Shown piece after piece: positions 45,572 through 54,327 of a stretch of 64,000 bases of DNA. Positions within the stretch are counted from its first letter, which is position 1. Each line of letters opens with the position of its first letter. This DNA is from Pelotalea chapellei (GTDB lineage Bacteria > Desulfobacterota > Desulfuromonadia > Geobacterales > Pseudopelobacteraceae): contig NZ_JAHDYS010000002.1 in NCBI RefSeq assembly GCF_018531195.1, forward strand, positions 124,001 through 188,000, read 5' to 3'. The notes beneath the pieces were generated by a model. It was not told the DNA's origin. It made no database searches and was given only the letters and a program-made list of their open reading frames with translations. The translations under genes were made by a program, and so were the position numbers.

Positions 45572-46993
45572 CTACCCCTTTATTTCGATAATGAAATCAC
45601 TGCACTCCAATAGATCACAATCAAATCGTTCTCCGGTGCGTTGGACGGTAATAGCAGGCATGTTTGGCATAGGCTTTCCTTTCATGCTGCCAAAGAAAGG
45701 CACAAATGAAAAAGCCACCAGGTCCTCGATCGTCTCGATCTTGAAATCCTTGGCGGCCATCGCCTTCTTCTCTCCCATCTGTTTAACGATAAATGCACCA
45801 ACCTTGGCCGGAGTCATCGCACGTCGCTGAAGATAAATTTTGTTCAGACGCTCCTGTTCTTTCTTTTCAGCACTGATCTCTTCATCTTCCGCCAACTCAC
45901 CATAAAAGGGTTGCCGCCGTTTATGCGGCTTTCGCACACTTCGATGTCCCAAAAGACCTATGGTGAGCCAACGAGTGGGCTGTGGTAGACCGTGTAATTC
46001 ATCTTCTGGGGAATCATCAGACATTTGACCCAAAGCATTTAGCAAATTAATACCTCGATTGGTCATGTCGGGCACATTCCTGTCCATGTACCGCACCATT
46101 TCCGCTACACGTGATTCGAGACGCATGCGGTACAGATCGATCGCGTCAAGGCGCCGGTCAACAGAACGGAATATCCGGGCAATAAAATGGATATCGTTTA
46201 CCAATTTGTCCATTGCGAGAGATGGGGAGAGATTCTTGTCCTCCTGGTAGACCTTGGACAAGATTTCCATCGTGACAGGAGTATATTCGATGTATTGCAG
46301 GAGGTTTAGGATGTTCGTACGGTGGCGAAAAGGGTTATTCTCAGCTTGGAGCGACTTGTAGTCAGAGATCAACAGCGTTTCAACGAAATCGTCGAAAAAA
46401 GTGGAAAGAGCTAGCTTCGGGCTATGTTGCCTGGTTATTATTTCCTGGAAACCGCGAAGGCCGGAAAAGATATTCTGTAGGTGTCGTGTGAAATCTCTTG
46501 CAGCACGGACAACTTCAATGAAAGCCCGGCCGTGAGTTTCTGGGTGGTTCGTTATTGCCTCTAACTGAACATTGATGGAAGCAATGGTGCTGCCATAGTT
46601 CTTCTTCTCTGCGTGGGCAACTCCTTCGAGTGCTTCGAGCAACAAGCTCGAATGCGGCGGCATAAGAACATTAGTGTTATATCCGTCAGCTTCTTCTTCC
46701 AGCCAACCCGTCTGTACTAATCGTCGGTAGATGTACTCTGCAGCAATACCAGGAGAATCCTTGACTGGTTCATCTCCATCTTCCTCTTGAACTATGTACA
46801 GTAGCCGCCCCTTTCGGGCGAGAAGCTCCTCGATCTCATCCTTAACCATAGCTCTACGAGGGAATGCAGCCTCATAGGCAAGATCCTCATCAGAAAAATA
46901 CCTAAAGAGAAATAGCAAGACCTCTTCAAACAGGTACCTGTTTGGTCCCGCTAACGGCTTAAATATCTCGTCTGGGAGCTTTCCGAATAACAA
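45572..46993 (-). CDS. jetA: Wadjet protein JetA (MukF-like kleisin)
   Basis: 473 aa. The N-terminus (MLFGKLPDEIFKPLAGPNRY) and the following winged-helix region match JetA. The middle part is helical (ATIASINVQLEAI-type, FTRHLQNIFSGLRGFQEII), and the C-terminal half has the charged linker EDEEISAEKKEQERLNK. It bridges the JetC heads as the kleisin. It is the first gene of the jet operon, and the promoter should be in the 142 bases before the LysR gene. No defect is visible. Confidence 0.9.
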   Translation of the reverse strand: MLFGKLPDEIFKPLAGPNRYLFEEVLLFLFRYFSDEDLAYEAAFPRRAMVKDEIEELLARKGRLLYIVQEEDGDEPVKDSPGIAAEYIYRRLVQTGWLEEEADGYNTNVLMPPHSSLLLEALEGVAHAEKKNYGSTIASINVQLEAITNHPETHGRAFIEVVRAARDFTRHLQNIFSGLRGFQEIITRQHSPKLALSTFFDDFVETLLISDYKSLQAENNPFRHRTNILNLLQYIEYTPVTMEILSKVYQEDKNLSPSLAMDKLVNDIHFIARIFRSVDRRLDAIDLYRMRLESRVAEMVRYMDRNVPDMTNRGINLLNALGQMSDDSPEDELHGLPQPTRWLTIGLLGHRSVRKPHKRRQPFYGELAEDEEISAEKKEQERLNKIYLQRRAMTPAKVGAFIVKQMGEKKAMAAKDFKIETIEDLVAFSFVPFFGSMKGKPMPNMPAITVQRTGERFDCDLLECSDFIIEIKG

Positions 46994-47135
46994 ATTAACC
47001 TCGGTGACCTTAGTACTCTCCGGCTTTTGTCAGATCGTCTGGCGGCTTTCGCAGGCCGCATGAGTGATACTTTAGCACAAGTATTAGACAGAATAAGTCG
47101 CGATCCTTGATTATGTGTTCTTCAATGGCAGACGC

Positions 47136-48041
47136 CTATTGAATCGGTGAGTTGTCCGCGCAAACATCCCGAACGCACCCACGCAGCCAGCGATGAGCTG
47201 GATCGGCATCCACTCGCGGGTGCCAGAGCAATGAAACCGTAATATCCGGTGTGGAGATTGGAAGAGGAAAACTATACATGCCGGCTCGCAGATTACCGGT
47301 GTGTCGCTCAGGAACACTGGCGATCAGATCAGATGCACGAGCTAATGCCAGCGCGGTCGAAAAGCCACCTACGATAGTGACAATTTCCCGTTCCAGTCCA
47401 AGCGGTTTCAAAGCTTCATCAATCGGACCCTGAGCAATCCCCCGGCGGGAAATGCAGATGTGCCTGCCGGTCGCATACCGGGAGGGAGTGATCTCGCCTT
47501 GGCTTAGCGGGTGTCCGATTCGCACCACGCCGATGAAACGGTCGTGGAACAGTGCCTGCGTACGCACCTCCGGACTGGTAGTCTTACCCACAACTCCGGT
47601 TTCCAGATCGACAATCCCGTCTCGAAGTGACGTGCTATCTCTGTTTACCTTCTGGATGAAGCACAGCCGCACGCCGGGAGCTTCCGCACCGACGCGAGCG
47701 ATGAGGCCCGGTCCAAAATTTTCCACAAATCCTTCGCTTGTGCGCAGGGTGAATATCCGGACGAGGTGTTTAAGGTCTAGTTTCTCTGCTGGGCGTAGAA
47801 CTGATTCTGCGTCCTGTACGAGCTGACTCACCCGCTCGCGAAGTTCGAGAGCTCGGGGGGTAGGAACGAGGCCGCGTCCTGCCCTTACCAGCAGCGGATC
47901 GCCCATCGTCGCACGCAATCGCGCCAGCGCTCGGCTCATCGCAGAGGGACTGAGCCGCAACCGTTGTGCTGCGCGTGCAACGCTGCCTTCCGCGAGCAGC
48001 ACATCAAGGGTTATAAGCAAATTGAGATCTGGGATAGACAT
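47136..48041 (-). CDS. LysR-family transcriptional regulator
   Basis: 301 aa. The N-terminal winged helix is canonical (LNLLITLDVLLAEGSVARAA, LSPSAMSRALARLR). An effector-binding domain follows (FVENFGPGLIARVGAEAPGV, ERHTGNLRAGMYSF). It is transcribed divergently from an MFS transporter across 151 bases with a GCAC-N7-GTGC palindrome, the standard layout for a LysR regulator of its neighbour. Codon usage looks more GC-rich than the flanking defence genes, so the module may have a different origin. Confidence 0.92.
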   Translation of the reverse strand: MSIPDLNLLITLDVLLAEGSVARAAQRLRLSPSAMSRALARLRATMGDPLLVRAGRGLVPTPRALELRERVSQLVQDAESVLRPAEKLDLKHLVRIFTLRTSEGFVENFGPGLIARVGAEAPGVRLCFIQKVNRDSTSLRDGIVDLETGVVGKTTSPEVRTQALFHDRFIGVVRIGHPLSQGEITPSRYATGRHICISRRGIAQGPIDEALKPLGLEREIVTIVGGFSTALALARASDLIASVPERHTGNLRAGMYSFPLPISTPDITVSLLWHPRVDADPAHRWLRGCVRDVCADNSPIQ

Positions 48042-48083
48042 GCTTCAACCATAGCACAGCTTGATCGTGATATGGCGCAAAAC

Positions 48084-48098
48084 GCACGAATAAAGTGC
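48084..48098. promoter_or_regulatory. Putative LysR box between the LysR and MFS genes
   Basis: GCAC-GAATAAA-GTGC is a 15-base interrupted palindrome in the divergent promoter, with a further GTGC nearby (48103-48107). Size and position fit a LysR operator. Confidence 0.45.
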
Positions 48099-48192
48099 AA
48101 ATGGTGCGTCTTCCGCCGTATCAGATAAAAGAATATATTATTTTTATGAACAACTCCGTGATCGATGTCTAGTCAGTTTAAGGAGATGCCTT

Positions 48193-49764
48193 ATGAATAA
48201 GATCTTCTGGCTCCTGAAATGGGATAGAAATCCAAAAGAATTCCAGGGAAGTGAAGCTAATCCACTGCTGGTCAAGTATTTCAAGAACACTTCCATCACG
48301 GAAAGTGGAAGTACGGAACATATACCTTCGGGATGGGCACTCGCCAGCCTTTCATTATCAATGTTGCTGTCCTCGCTTGACACCAGCATTGCCAATGTTG
48401 CCTTGCCGACGTTGGCACAGGCCTTCACCGCCTCCTTCCAGGAAGTCCAGTGGGTTGTCATCGCGTATCTCCTCGCCATCACTACCCTAAGCGTCAGTGT
48501 AGGACGGCTCGGTGACATCATCGGCCGCCGACGGCTATTGCTGTCCGGAGTCTTTCTGTTCACGACTGCCTCGGTCCTGAGCGGCGTTGCACCCACACTC
48601 TGGCTGTTGGTTGCCGCCCGAGCAGTGCAGGGCCTGGGAGCGGCCATCATGATGGTCCTCACCATGACGTTTGTTGGTGAGATTGTTCCAAAGGCAAAGA
48701 TTGGCAGGTTCATGGGGTTGCTCGGTACGATGTCCGCAATTGGTACCGCTCTTGGCCCATCGCTCGGCGGAGTTCTAATGTCCGGACTCGGCTGGCGTGC
48801 CATCTTCCTTCTCAACCTGCCTCTGGGTATCCTGACTTTTCTTCTCGCGCATACCTACCTGCCCGTCGATCGCCGACAACCGAAGATTGTACGGGCCGAA
48901 TTTGACAACATGGGCACTCTGCTGCTTGTTTTGGCTCTCGGGGCTTACGCACTTGCCGTGACAGTTGGACGCGGTAATTTTGGTTCGCTCAACATTGCTT
49001 TATTGTTGGCAGCTGTCTTCGGAATAGGTCTCTTTTTGTTCGTTGAGGGGAGGGCAGCATCGCCATTAATCCAAATAGCGATATTTCGAGATCCAGCTCT
49101 GAGTGGGAGCCTCGCCATGTGTTTGTTAGTTACGACGGTGGTGACAACAACGCTGGTTGTCGGGCCATTCTATCTCTCTCGTGCGTTTGGGCTCGGAGCG
49201 GCTATGGTTGGACTCGTTTTGTCGGTCGGTCCGCTTGTTGCCGCGCTGACTGCTGTACCAGCCGGTCGCAGTGTAGACCGGTTTGGCACCCAACGTATGA
49301 CTATCGTTGGACTCATCGCAATAGCGGCCGGTTCCGTTCTTCTATGCATAATACCGGCGATGAGCATCTCCGGCTACATTGCCTCCATCGCAGTCATCAC
49401 CGGCGGCTATGGACTCTTCCAGACCGCCAACAATACTGCTGTCATGACAGATATCCGCCCTGACCAGCGGGGGGTCATCTCTGGCATGCTGAACTTAGCG
49501 CGCAACGTTGGTCGCATCACCGGTGCATCTGTTATGGGTGCTGTTTTTGCAATTTCATCGGCAACGAACGACATCACTATGGCGCGTCCTGAAACCGTGG
49601 CCGCTGGCATGCGCATCACGTTCGCAGTCGCGGTAATCCTCATCGTCCTCGCACTCGCTATTGCGGCTGTGAGTCGTGCTCTTGCAAAAAGCTCTTTGCA
49701 TGCCGGAGATGTGGCCTGCCCTCCACACGACGTTGCGCATCAGGCGCCAAGCCTGTCAACCTGA
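48193..49764 (+). CDS. MFS drug transporter (DHA2 / EmrB-QacA type)
   Basis: 523 aa with about fourteen membrane segments after a 50-residue hydrophilic N-terminus. Motifs of the DHA2 family are visible: LDTSIANVALPTLAQAF in helix 1, GRLGDIIGRRRLLLSG for the cytoplasmic loop (motif A), and GPSLGGVLMSGLGWRAIF for motif C. It is a proton-coupled exporter of drugs or related small molecules. TAAGGAG precedes the ATG. Control by the divergent LysR regulator is likely. The long N-terminal extension is unusual. Confidence 0.9.
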   Translation: MNKIFWLLKWDRNPKEFQGSEANPLLVKYFKNTSITESGSTEHIPSGWALASLSLSMLLSSLDTSIANVALPTLAQAFTASFQEVQWVVIAYLLAITTLSVSVGRLGDIIGRRRLLLSGVFLFTTASVLSGVAPTLWLLVAARAVQGLGAAIMMVLTMTFVGEIVPKAKIGRFMGLLGTMSAIGTALGPSLGGVLMSGLGWRAIFLLNLPLGILTFLLAHTYLPVDRRQPKIVRAEFDNMGTLLLVLALGAYALAVTVGRGNFGSLNIALLLAAVFGIGLFLFVEGRAASPLIQIAIFRDPALSGSLAMCLLVTTVVTTTLVVGPFYLSRAFGLGAAMVGLVLSVGPLVAALTAVPAGRSVDRFGTQRMTIVGLIAIAAGSVLLCIIPAMSISGYIASIAVITGGYGLFQTANNTAVMTDIRPDQRGVISGMLNLARNVGRITGASVMGAVFAISSATNDITMARPETVAAGMRITFAVAVILIVLALAIAAVSRALAKSSLHAGDVACPPHDVAHQAPSLST

Positions 49765-49797
49765 CGAATTTTAGTGACCACTTAACAGGAGAAACAG

Positions 49798-50343
49798 ATG
49801 TCATCTCAGGGACTCGTTTCAATCATTACCATCTTTGCCGCGTGGTGCTTATGTTTCCCTTGTCACGCATTGGCAGCAGATGACTGCCCCGACCAGGATG
49901 TGTATCAGCGAGCAGAGCAATTTCATGGCCATACATGCACCGGACTGATCATAGGCATCAGAATTGGGATTGCAGCTAAAGAGGCACTGCGGGCGGCAGG
50001 GGTAAGCGGGTCATTGAAAGCACAGTATTATAGTAAATCCTGTCCTGTTGATGGACTTCAGATCGCCATCGGAACCACGTATAGCAGCAAATCCATAGAG
50101 GTCATTGATCACCAGGAAAACAGGTTGATTCTTTCAGATATCACGGGACGCCACAGGGTAGAGGCAAAGCTGACAGAGTTTGCTGATCAACAGCGACTGC
50201 TGTCGATTTCGCTCAAAAAGAAGATAGATAAACTGCAGGATGATGTTGAAGGAAAGGACCGTTTAGAACAGGGAATGGATGATATAAACTCCTGGTTTCG
50301 AACAGCGCCTGACGCGGAAGTAGTAGAGTTACGCTTTTTGTGA
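49798..50343 (+). CDS. Exported FmdE-family protein
   Basis: 181 aa. A signal peptide (IITIFAAWCLCFPCHALAADD) suggests export. The mature part has the FmdE/formylmethanofuran dehydrogenase subunit E core: FHGHTCTGLIIGIRIG with His and Cys ligands, then KSCPVDGLQIAIGTTYSSKS. These residues bind metal in relatives. The function of such stand-alone exported proteins is not established. AGGAGAAAC precedes the ATG, and the gene follows the MFS gene by 33 bases in one unit. Confidence 0.8.
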   Translation: MSSQGLVSIITIFAAWCLCFPCHALAADDCPDQDVYQRAEQFHGHTCTGLIIGIRIGIAAKEALRAAGVSGSLKAQYYSKSCPVDGLQIAIGTTYSSKSIEVIDHQENRLILSDITGRHRVEAKLTEFADQQRLLSISLKKKIDKLQDDVEGKDRLEQGMDDINSWFRTAPDAEVVELRFL

Positions 50344-50475
50344 AATACGCCCAACGGATCTTAGCAACTCCTTTGGATTAAATCGTCCTCCGGTTGAGTC
50401 CCGGGGAGTATGGAGGAAGGTGCTGAGATGGGCCAAATTGGGGGTGTCCTTATACTAAAATAAATTGCATGTCTG

Positions 50476-50703
50476 TTAACCAGCAAGTTTTTCAGGTGCC
50501 TTGCTCAAGATGTCATTGATCGTAGCCGCCCTTACCTCGTTGGCATTCACATCACGAAGCAGTTTTTCAAGGCGCTCTACATCAGGCTGTTTCTCCAGCT
50601 CTGCCTTTAGACGTTCGACCATTCCGGTGCACCGATTTCTCTCTGATTGCAACATCATGTACACGCTCATATCCCAACGCTGAATACTTATTTCACCCGT
50701 CAT
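50476..50703 (-). CDS. 75-aa hypothetical protein
   Basis: Short soluble protein, largely helical and coiled-coil-like (RNRCTGMVERLKAELEKQ, VERLEKLLRDVNANEV). Its start overlaps the end of the preceding gene by four bases (ATGA), which supports translation. No family is recognised. Confidence 0.55.
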   Translation of the reverse strand: MTGEISIQRWDMSVYMMLQSERNRCTGMVERLKAELEKQPDVERLEKLLRDVNANEVRAATINDILSKAPEKLAG

Positions 50704-51197
50704 TCTCTTTTCCTCAGCATGCAGCCGGCATAGCTATACCATCCAGCAATCTCGTGTAATTGCACTCCACTAGTAGCCCCGCAGGCCTCGCAGGTGTTTA
50801 AAGCCAACTTCTCAGCCATGCCGATCAAAGCTCGCTGTGCCTCATCGCCTTTTTTGACATGAAATCGTAGAGCCCCAAACTTTTCCTTAACCTGGACGGC
50901 CACAGGGACGGCTCTCCGGCGGGCTTTTCTCAATGCTATTTTCAATTCCGAGAGAGCGGCATCATTGGATTGCTTTCTCTGTTCACGGCTCCATATAGCT
51001 TGGTTTTCCGGCAGTTTCGACCGTGGGCCGAGGATGCTCTTCAAATCTTCCTCTAGCTGCCGCACCGGTTCTATTAGCTGGTTGCAGAGCGCATCCAGAA
51101 TCGCAAACCAACCGTTACCGCATTCAAAACCCCAAAAGTTAGCTTTGAAGATTAGTGGATAGCGATTGCGCAGTAGTTTGTCATTTTCGGGAGTCAA
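50700..51197 (-). CDS. 165-aa hypothetical protein with C-terminal Cys pair
   Basis: The N-terminus (LLRNRYPLIFKANFWGFECGNGW) and the end (LNTCEACGATSGVQLHEIAGWYSYAGC) resemble small proteins common in phage and mobile DNA. I recall these only as uncharacterised. The Cys-x-x-Cys plus later Cys could bind zinc. It is co-translated with the 75-aa gene. The first 30 bases of the gene recur in inverted-frame form at 52776-52805. Confidence 0.6.
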   Translation of the reverse strand: MTPENDKLLRNRYPLIFKANFWGFECGNGWFAILDALCNQLIEPVRQLEEDLKSILGPRSKLPENQAIWSREQRKQSNDAALSELKIALRKARRRAVPVAVQVKEKFGALRFHVKKGDEAQRALIGMAEKLALNTCEACGATSGVQLHEIAGWYSYAGCMLRKRE

Positions 51198-51303
51198 GAG
51201 TTGTCCATTTGATCAGTTTTTACTTTATCCTTTCATCACCATCTTCGGCCGCTATTTGTTCCCAGGCCCCAAATTCTCAACTAATCATCGTTGGGCAAAA
51301 GCA

Positions 51304-52104
51304 CTAAAGCACATCTAGGATATGTACAACTTGGGGTCGATAGTACTCCGCTCCGGCCGTCAACACCTGCAGATTAGGCAGAATTTTCACCTCGCCGCTA
51401 CTGTGCGTGTGGCCGCAATGCACGGTCATCGACACCTCATGGTGTTGCTCCATTGCAGCTCTGAGTACCTCACCGGTGGCTCCGCAGGCAAAGTGCGGCA
51501 GGAATTCCGAACTGGACAGTTGCCCTTCGTGCCAGCAGGCTTCAGCGAACGGCGGTGCATGCAGGGCTACCAGGATTCTCCGGTAACCTGCCGCAAGTGC
51601 AGCCTTTAACTGATGTCGCAGGTGACTCGCCGCGGTATCCCCCAGATGGTTCTGCACCGCCAGGCGACTAACCTTGGATGGCTGCACCAGTTCCTCGATC
51701 TGATAATAGTCATTGAGCTGCACTTCTGAACCCCAGGGGTCACCCAGGCGGCCATCGGCCAAACCTTCATGGCCGATCAAGCAAGTGTCGGCGGTGAGAT
51801 GCACCACCCCGGCCTTCGAGAGCCATACAAGGTTTGGCGTTCTGGCAGCAAGTGAGGCTATGCGCACATTTACGGCACGGATCGAGCTGCCGTAGTAGTC
51901 GTGGTTGCCTAGTATAAAATAGATCGGCAGCTGCAGCCCGTCCGCCAGATCACGCAGGTGGCCAGGGAGGAACGAAGCCACAGAAGTATCCCCGGTTAAC
52001 AGGATGGCATCCGGTCCATATGAAAGGATCGAACCCACCAATTCCTCAATCTTGTCCCTGCCTACGAAATTCAGGTGTAAGTCAGTCAGCCAGACTATTC
52101 GCAT
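51304..52104 (-). CDS. Metallophosphoesterase (calcineurin-like)
   Basis: 266 aa. Metal-binding motifs are complete: WLTDLHLN (DxH), ILLTGDTS (GD), FILGNHDYY (GNHD), LHAPPF and CGHTHSSGEV (GHxH). There is no signal peptide or membrane helix. The start at ATG 52104 (MRIVWL) has GGGGGA four bases upstream and is preferred to ATG 52116. It may act on a phosphodiester or nucleic-acid end; the substrate is unknown. It is one of three phosphoesterases within 3 kb. Confidence 0.85.
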   Translation of the reverse strand: MRIVWLTDLHLNFVGRDKIEELVGSILSYGPDAILLTGDTSVASFLPGHLRDLADGLQLPIYFILGNHDYYGSSIRAVNVRIASLAARTPNLVWLSKAGVVHLTADTCLIGHEGLADGRLGDPWGSEVQLNDYYQIEELVQPSKVSRLAVQNHLGDTAASHLRHQLKAALAAGYRRILVALHAPPFAEACWHEGQLSSSEFLPHFACGATGEVLRAAMEQHHEVSMTVHCGHTHSSGEVKILPNLQVLTAGAEYYRPQVVHILDVL

Positions 52105-52481
52105 GGCATCCCCCACAGTTCTCGCATATGGTTTTTGATCTAAAATCGTGTAGCTTTCAGCCGACGAAGGATCCGCCTCAAAACCTTTGCAAAACTTTTT
52201 GTTGTTACAGGAGAGGCAACTGGATCAATGTCCATGTCGAGGATGGCTGGTGGATCTTTGATACTGAGATCGATGACTTTATTAATCTCCGCAACAGCTC
52301 TGTATAGCCATTTATACCCATTTATACACGTTTATACTCAAAACCAAGTATACAAGGGTATAAATGGTTATAAACTCCACAATACTTTGTTTTTAAAGCG
52401 TTTTCCGCATAAAATCTATTTTTTGGTTTTATACGGAAAAACCTTATTTATTAGATTCTTGACTATAAACACGGCAAAAAG
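52105..52481. repeat. Non-coding region with a phased TTTATAC array
   Basis: TTTATAC occurs at 52311, 52321 and 52331, exactly ten bases apart. The inverse GTATAAA lies at 52358 and a related GTTATAAA at 52367. One helical turn between copies suggests a multi-site protein-binding region. It lies downstream of the XRE gene. No gene is seen in the rest of the gap. Confidence 0.6.
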
Positions 52482-52753
52482 TTACTGGCTCCGCATTTTA
52501 CTTCTTCCTGAAAAGCCGATTTCGAGTCCAAACGTTCTAGCTATTTTATCAAAAGTCTCTAAGGTGGGGTTGCCTCTATCTTTTTTCGGCAGTACTCGCG
52601 GATAGATCTTTAACACTTTTTCCGCATACTCTTTTTGAGTGAGACCTACGATTTTACGCATGGGCTTAGTTGCTTCGCCAATTGTTAATTCACTGAGAGT
52701 TTCAAAGAAATTTGCTTTTTCCTCCCTGCTATCACCGGTTTCTTTGGGCTCAT
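52482..52753 (-). pseudogene. XRE-family HTH protein with a 5' frameshift
   Basis: A frame ending at TAA 52482 encodes about 90 residues with an HTH of XRE type (GEATKPMRKIVGLTQKEYAE, then NPTLETFDKIARTFGLEIGF). It has no usable start codon in frame until ATG 52661. A well placed ATG at 52753, with AAGGAGAGGG upstream, is one base out of frame and stops after 18 codons. A single-base indel between them would restore a normal gene. It is therefore likely broken, or the sequence has an error. Confidence 0.6.
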
Positions 52754-52950
52754 GTCCCTCTCCTTACCTTCCTTGTGCACAGTTTTTCATTTTCGGGGTC
52801 AAGAGGTCCCTCTCAGTCTCATCTTTATAGACAAAGACAATAATGAGTAGAACATAACAATAGTAGATTTTGATGTCATTCAGAGGAGGGGATGCGTTGC
52901 CAGTTTTTACCCATTCTTTTCTACTGTTGATCGAAATGATTAAATGGACT

Positions 52951-53538
52951 TCACTCCTCTTCCTTCCCAGCCAAAGCGGGTTCTTTAAATCTTGCTATCA
53001 TTACTGCTTTGACATCTTTGATATTGCTGCCGTCATACCGGACTACGTTCGGGTGGGTGAACTTGGTATTGTAGTCATGCGCGGGCATGATGACAAGCCC
53101 CCTGGGCCTGTGTTCAAGCCATTGCTCTATGTATTCGGGCCAGTCATCTACCAAGAGTGCGCCATACACTAATCCTTTGTGGTGTGTTATGGTGACACCT
53201 TCGATATAGTCTGATAGATGGCGATTACACCACTCGACTTTTTCAGCCCAAGCAGTGTGTTTACCATATGGTCCCTTTGTCAAAATTGAGATGGAGTAGC
53301 CTATCTCTTTCGCAATTTCCAAAACATCCCAACCAAGCTGGAGCTTTTTAAGCTTCAAGAACCAACCAGCTTGAGAAGTAATTACATGTCGTCGGGCTTC
53401 TATGTATTGTTGTCCTTTAAATAACTCAGGTGTCGGTTCATACTCTGATGCAATTTTTTGGAGATCATCGAGAAGTTGTCCGCAATAGTCTGCAAGAGTA
53501 TCGTCCAAATCAAAAAGTGCTATTTTATTTTTTTTCAT
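52951..53538 (-). CDS. HAD-family 5'-nucleotidase-like protein
   Basis: 195 aa. Motif I is ALFDLDDTLADY (DxDxT), motif II is SILTKGPYGKH, and motif III/IV is ALLVDDWPEYIEQWLEHRP with the paired Asp. This matches the cytosolic deoxy-pyrimidine nucleotidase type (NT5C). It could hydrolyse dNMPs. Phage and mobile elements often carry such enzymes. GGAGAAC precedes the ATG. The C-terminus (KEPALAGKEEE) is charged. Confidence 0.8.
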   Translation of the reverse strand: MKKNKIALFDLDDTLADYCGQLLDDLQKIASEYEPTPELFKGQQYIEARRHVITSQAGWFLKLKKLQLGWDVLEIAKEIGYSISILTKGPYGKHTAWAEKVEWCNRHLSDYIEGVTITHHKGLVYGALLVDDWPEYIEQWLEHRPRGLVIMPAHDYNTKFTHPNVVRYDGSNIKDVKAVMIARFKEPALAGKEEE

Positions 53539-53575
53539 ATGTTCTCCAATTGTTAAGAACTAAGCCTTCCCGGCA

Positions 53576-54316
53576 TTATTCTATATTCTCCTGAATCAGC
53601 AGTTCTCTTTTATCCAGATCCAAGGCAACCAAGGATCCGTAACTGATCTCACCTTTACTGAAGCAACCGTTATCAAGGGAGATGCGTTTTGTAGCCAACG
53701 ATTCCTTTATTGAAAATAACGGCGTCATGGTGTGACCTGCAACCAAAACTCTGCCTTCAATCTTCGAAGCATCCATGAAGAAATCCCGTGACCACAGCAT
53801 ATAATATGATGATGAATCTTTTATTGGATCTTTACTGCGAAAATCCAGTCCGGCATGTACGAAGACATAGTCATTTGTGGTTAAAACGTATGGCAATTGC
53901 CGCAGAAAAACCTGGTAGCGCTGCGGAATTGTTTCTGGTGAGTCTACGTTAAATTGATGCATCGTTGCCCACCCACCATTGCCGTACCAGACGGGCCGTT
54001 TAGATTCATCGTCTATCGCATTCAACAGCATTGCCTCGTGATTTCCTAAGAGCGGGCGGATATCATAATTTGATTCCAAAAGTTGTAGCAAGTAATCTAG
54101 CACCCCTTTGCTATCAGGGCCCCGATCAATATAATCGCCTAACAGGAACAGGGTATCATCCTGTTTCAGTTGCAAGATCACCTCTACCATTCTCTGAAAA
54201 GTTTTTATGCAACCATGAATATCACCAACAACAAAGCGCCGCCGGGTGATTGGCTTTGAGAACCTTTCCTCCGCCCATGCCCTCTCATTTTGTTTTTCTG
54301 GCTGAATCGCATCCAT
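53576..54316 (-). CDS. PPP-family protein phosphatase
   Basis: 246 aa. It has the full PPP/ApaH motif set: FVVGDIHGCIKTF, LGDYIDRGPDSKGV, LLGNHEAML, and VFVHAGLDF with VAGHTMTP. The family covers Ser/Thr phosphatases and diadenosine tetraphosphatases. The start at ATG 54316 has AAGGTGA upstream; the longer frame enters the antitoxin remnant. It begins 11 bases after the stop of the DUF2384 antitoxin remnant, where a RES-type toxin gene would normally be expected. Confidence 0.87.
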   Translation of the reverse strand: MDAIQPEKQNERAWAEERFSKPITRRRFVVGDIHGCIKTFQRMVEVILQLKQDDTLFLLGDYIDRGPDSKGVLDYLLQLLESNYDIRPLLGNHEAMLLNAIDDESKRPVWYGNGGWATMHQFNVDSPETIPQRYQVFLRQLPYVLTTNDYVFVHAGLDFRSKDPIKDSSSYYMLWSRDFFMDASKIEGRVLVAGHTMTPLFSIKESLATKRISLDNGCFSKGEISYGSLVALDLDKRELLIQENIE

Positions 54317-54327
54317 CTGTTTCACCT

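Noticed and set aside
52235-52242. TGTCGAGG as the left end of the Tn7-like element
   Set aside because: It matches the proposed right terminus over only eight bases, has no matching subterminal sequence, and is not preceded by the ATTAC duplication. One such match is near chance in 20 kb.
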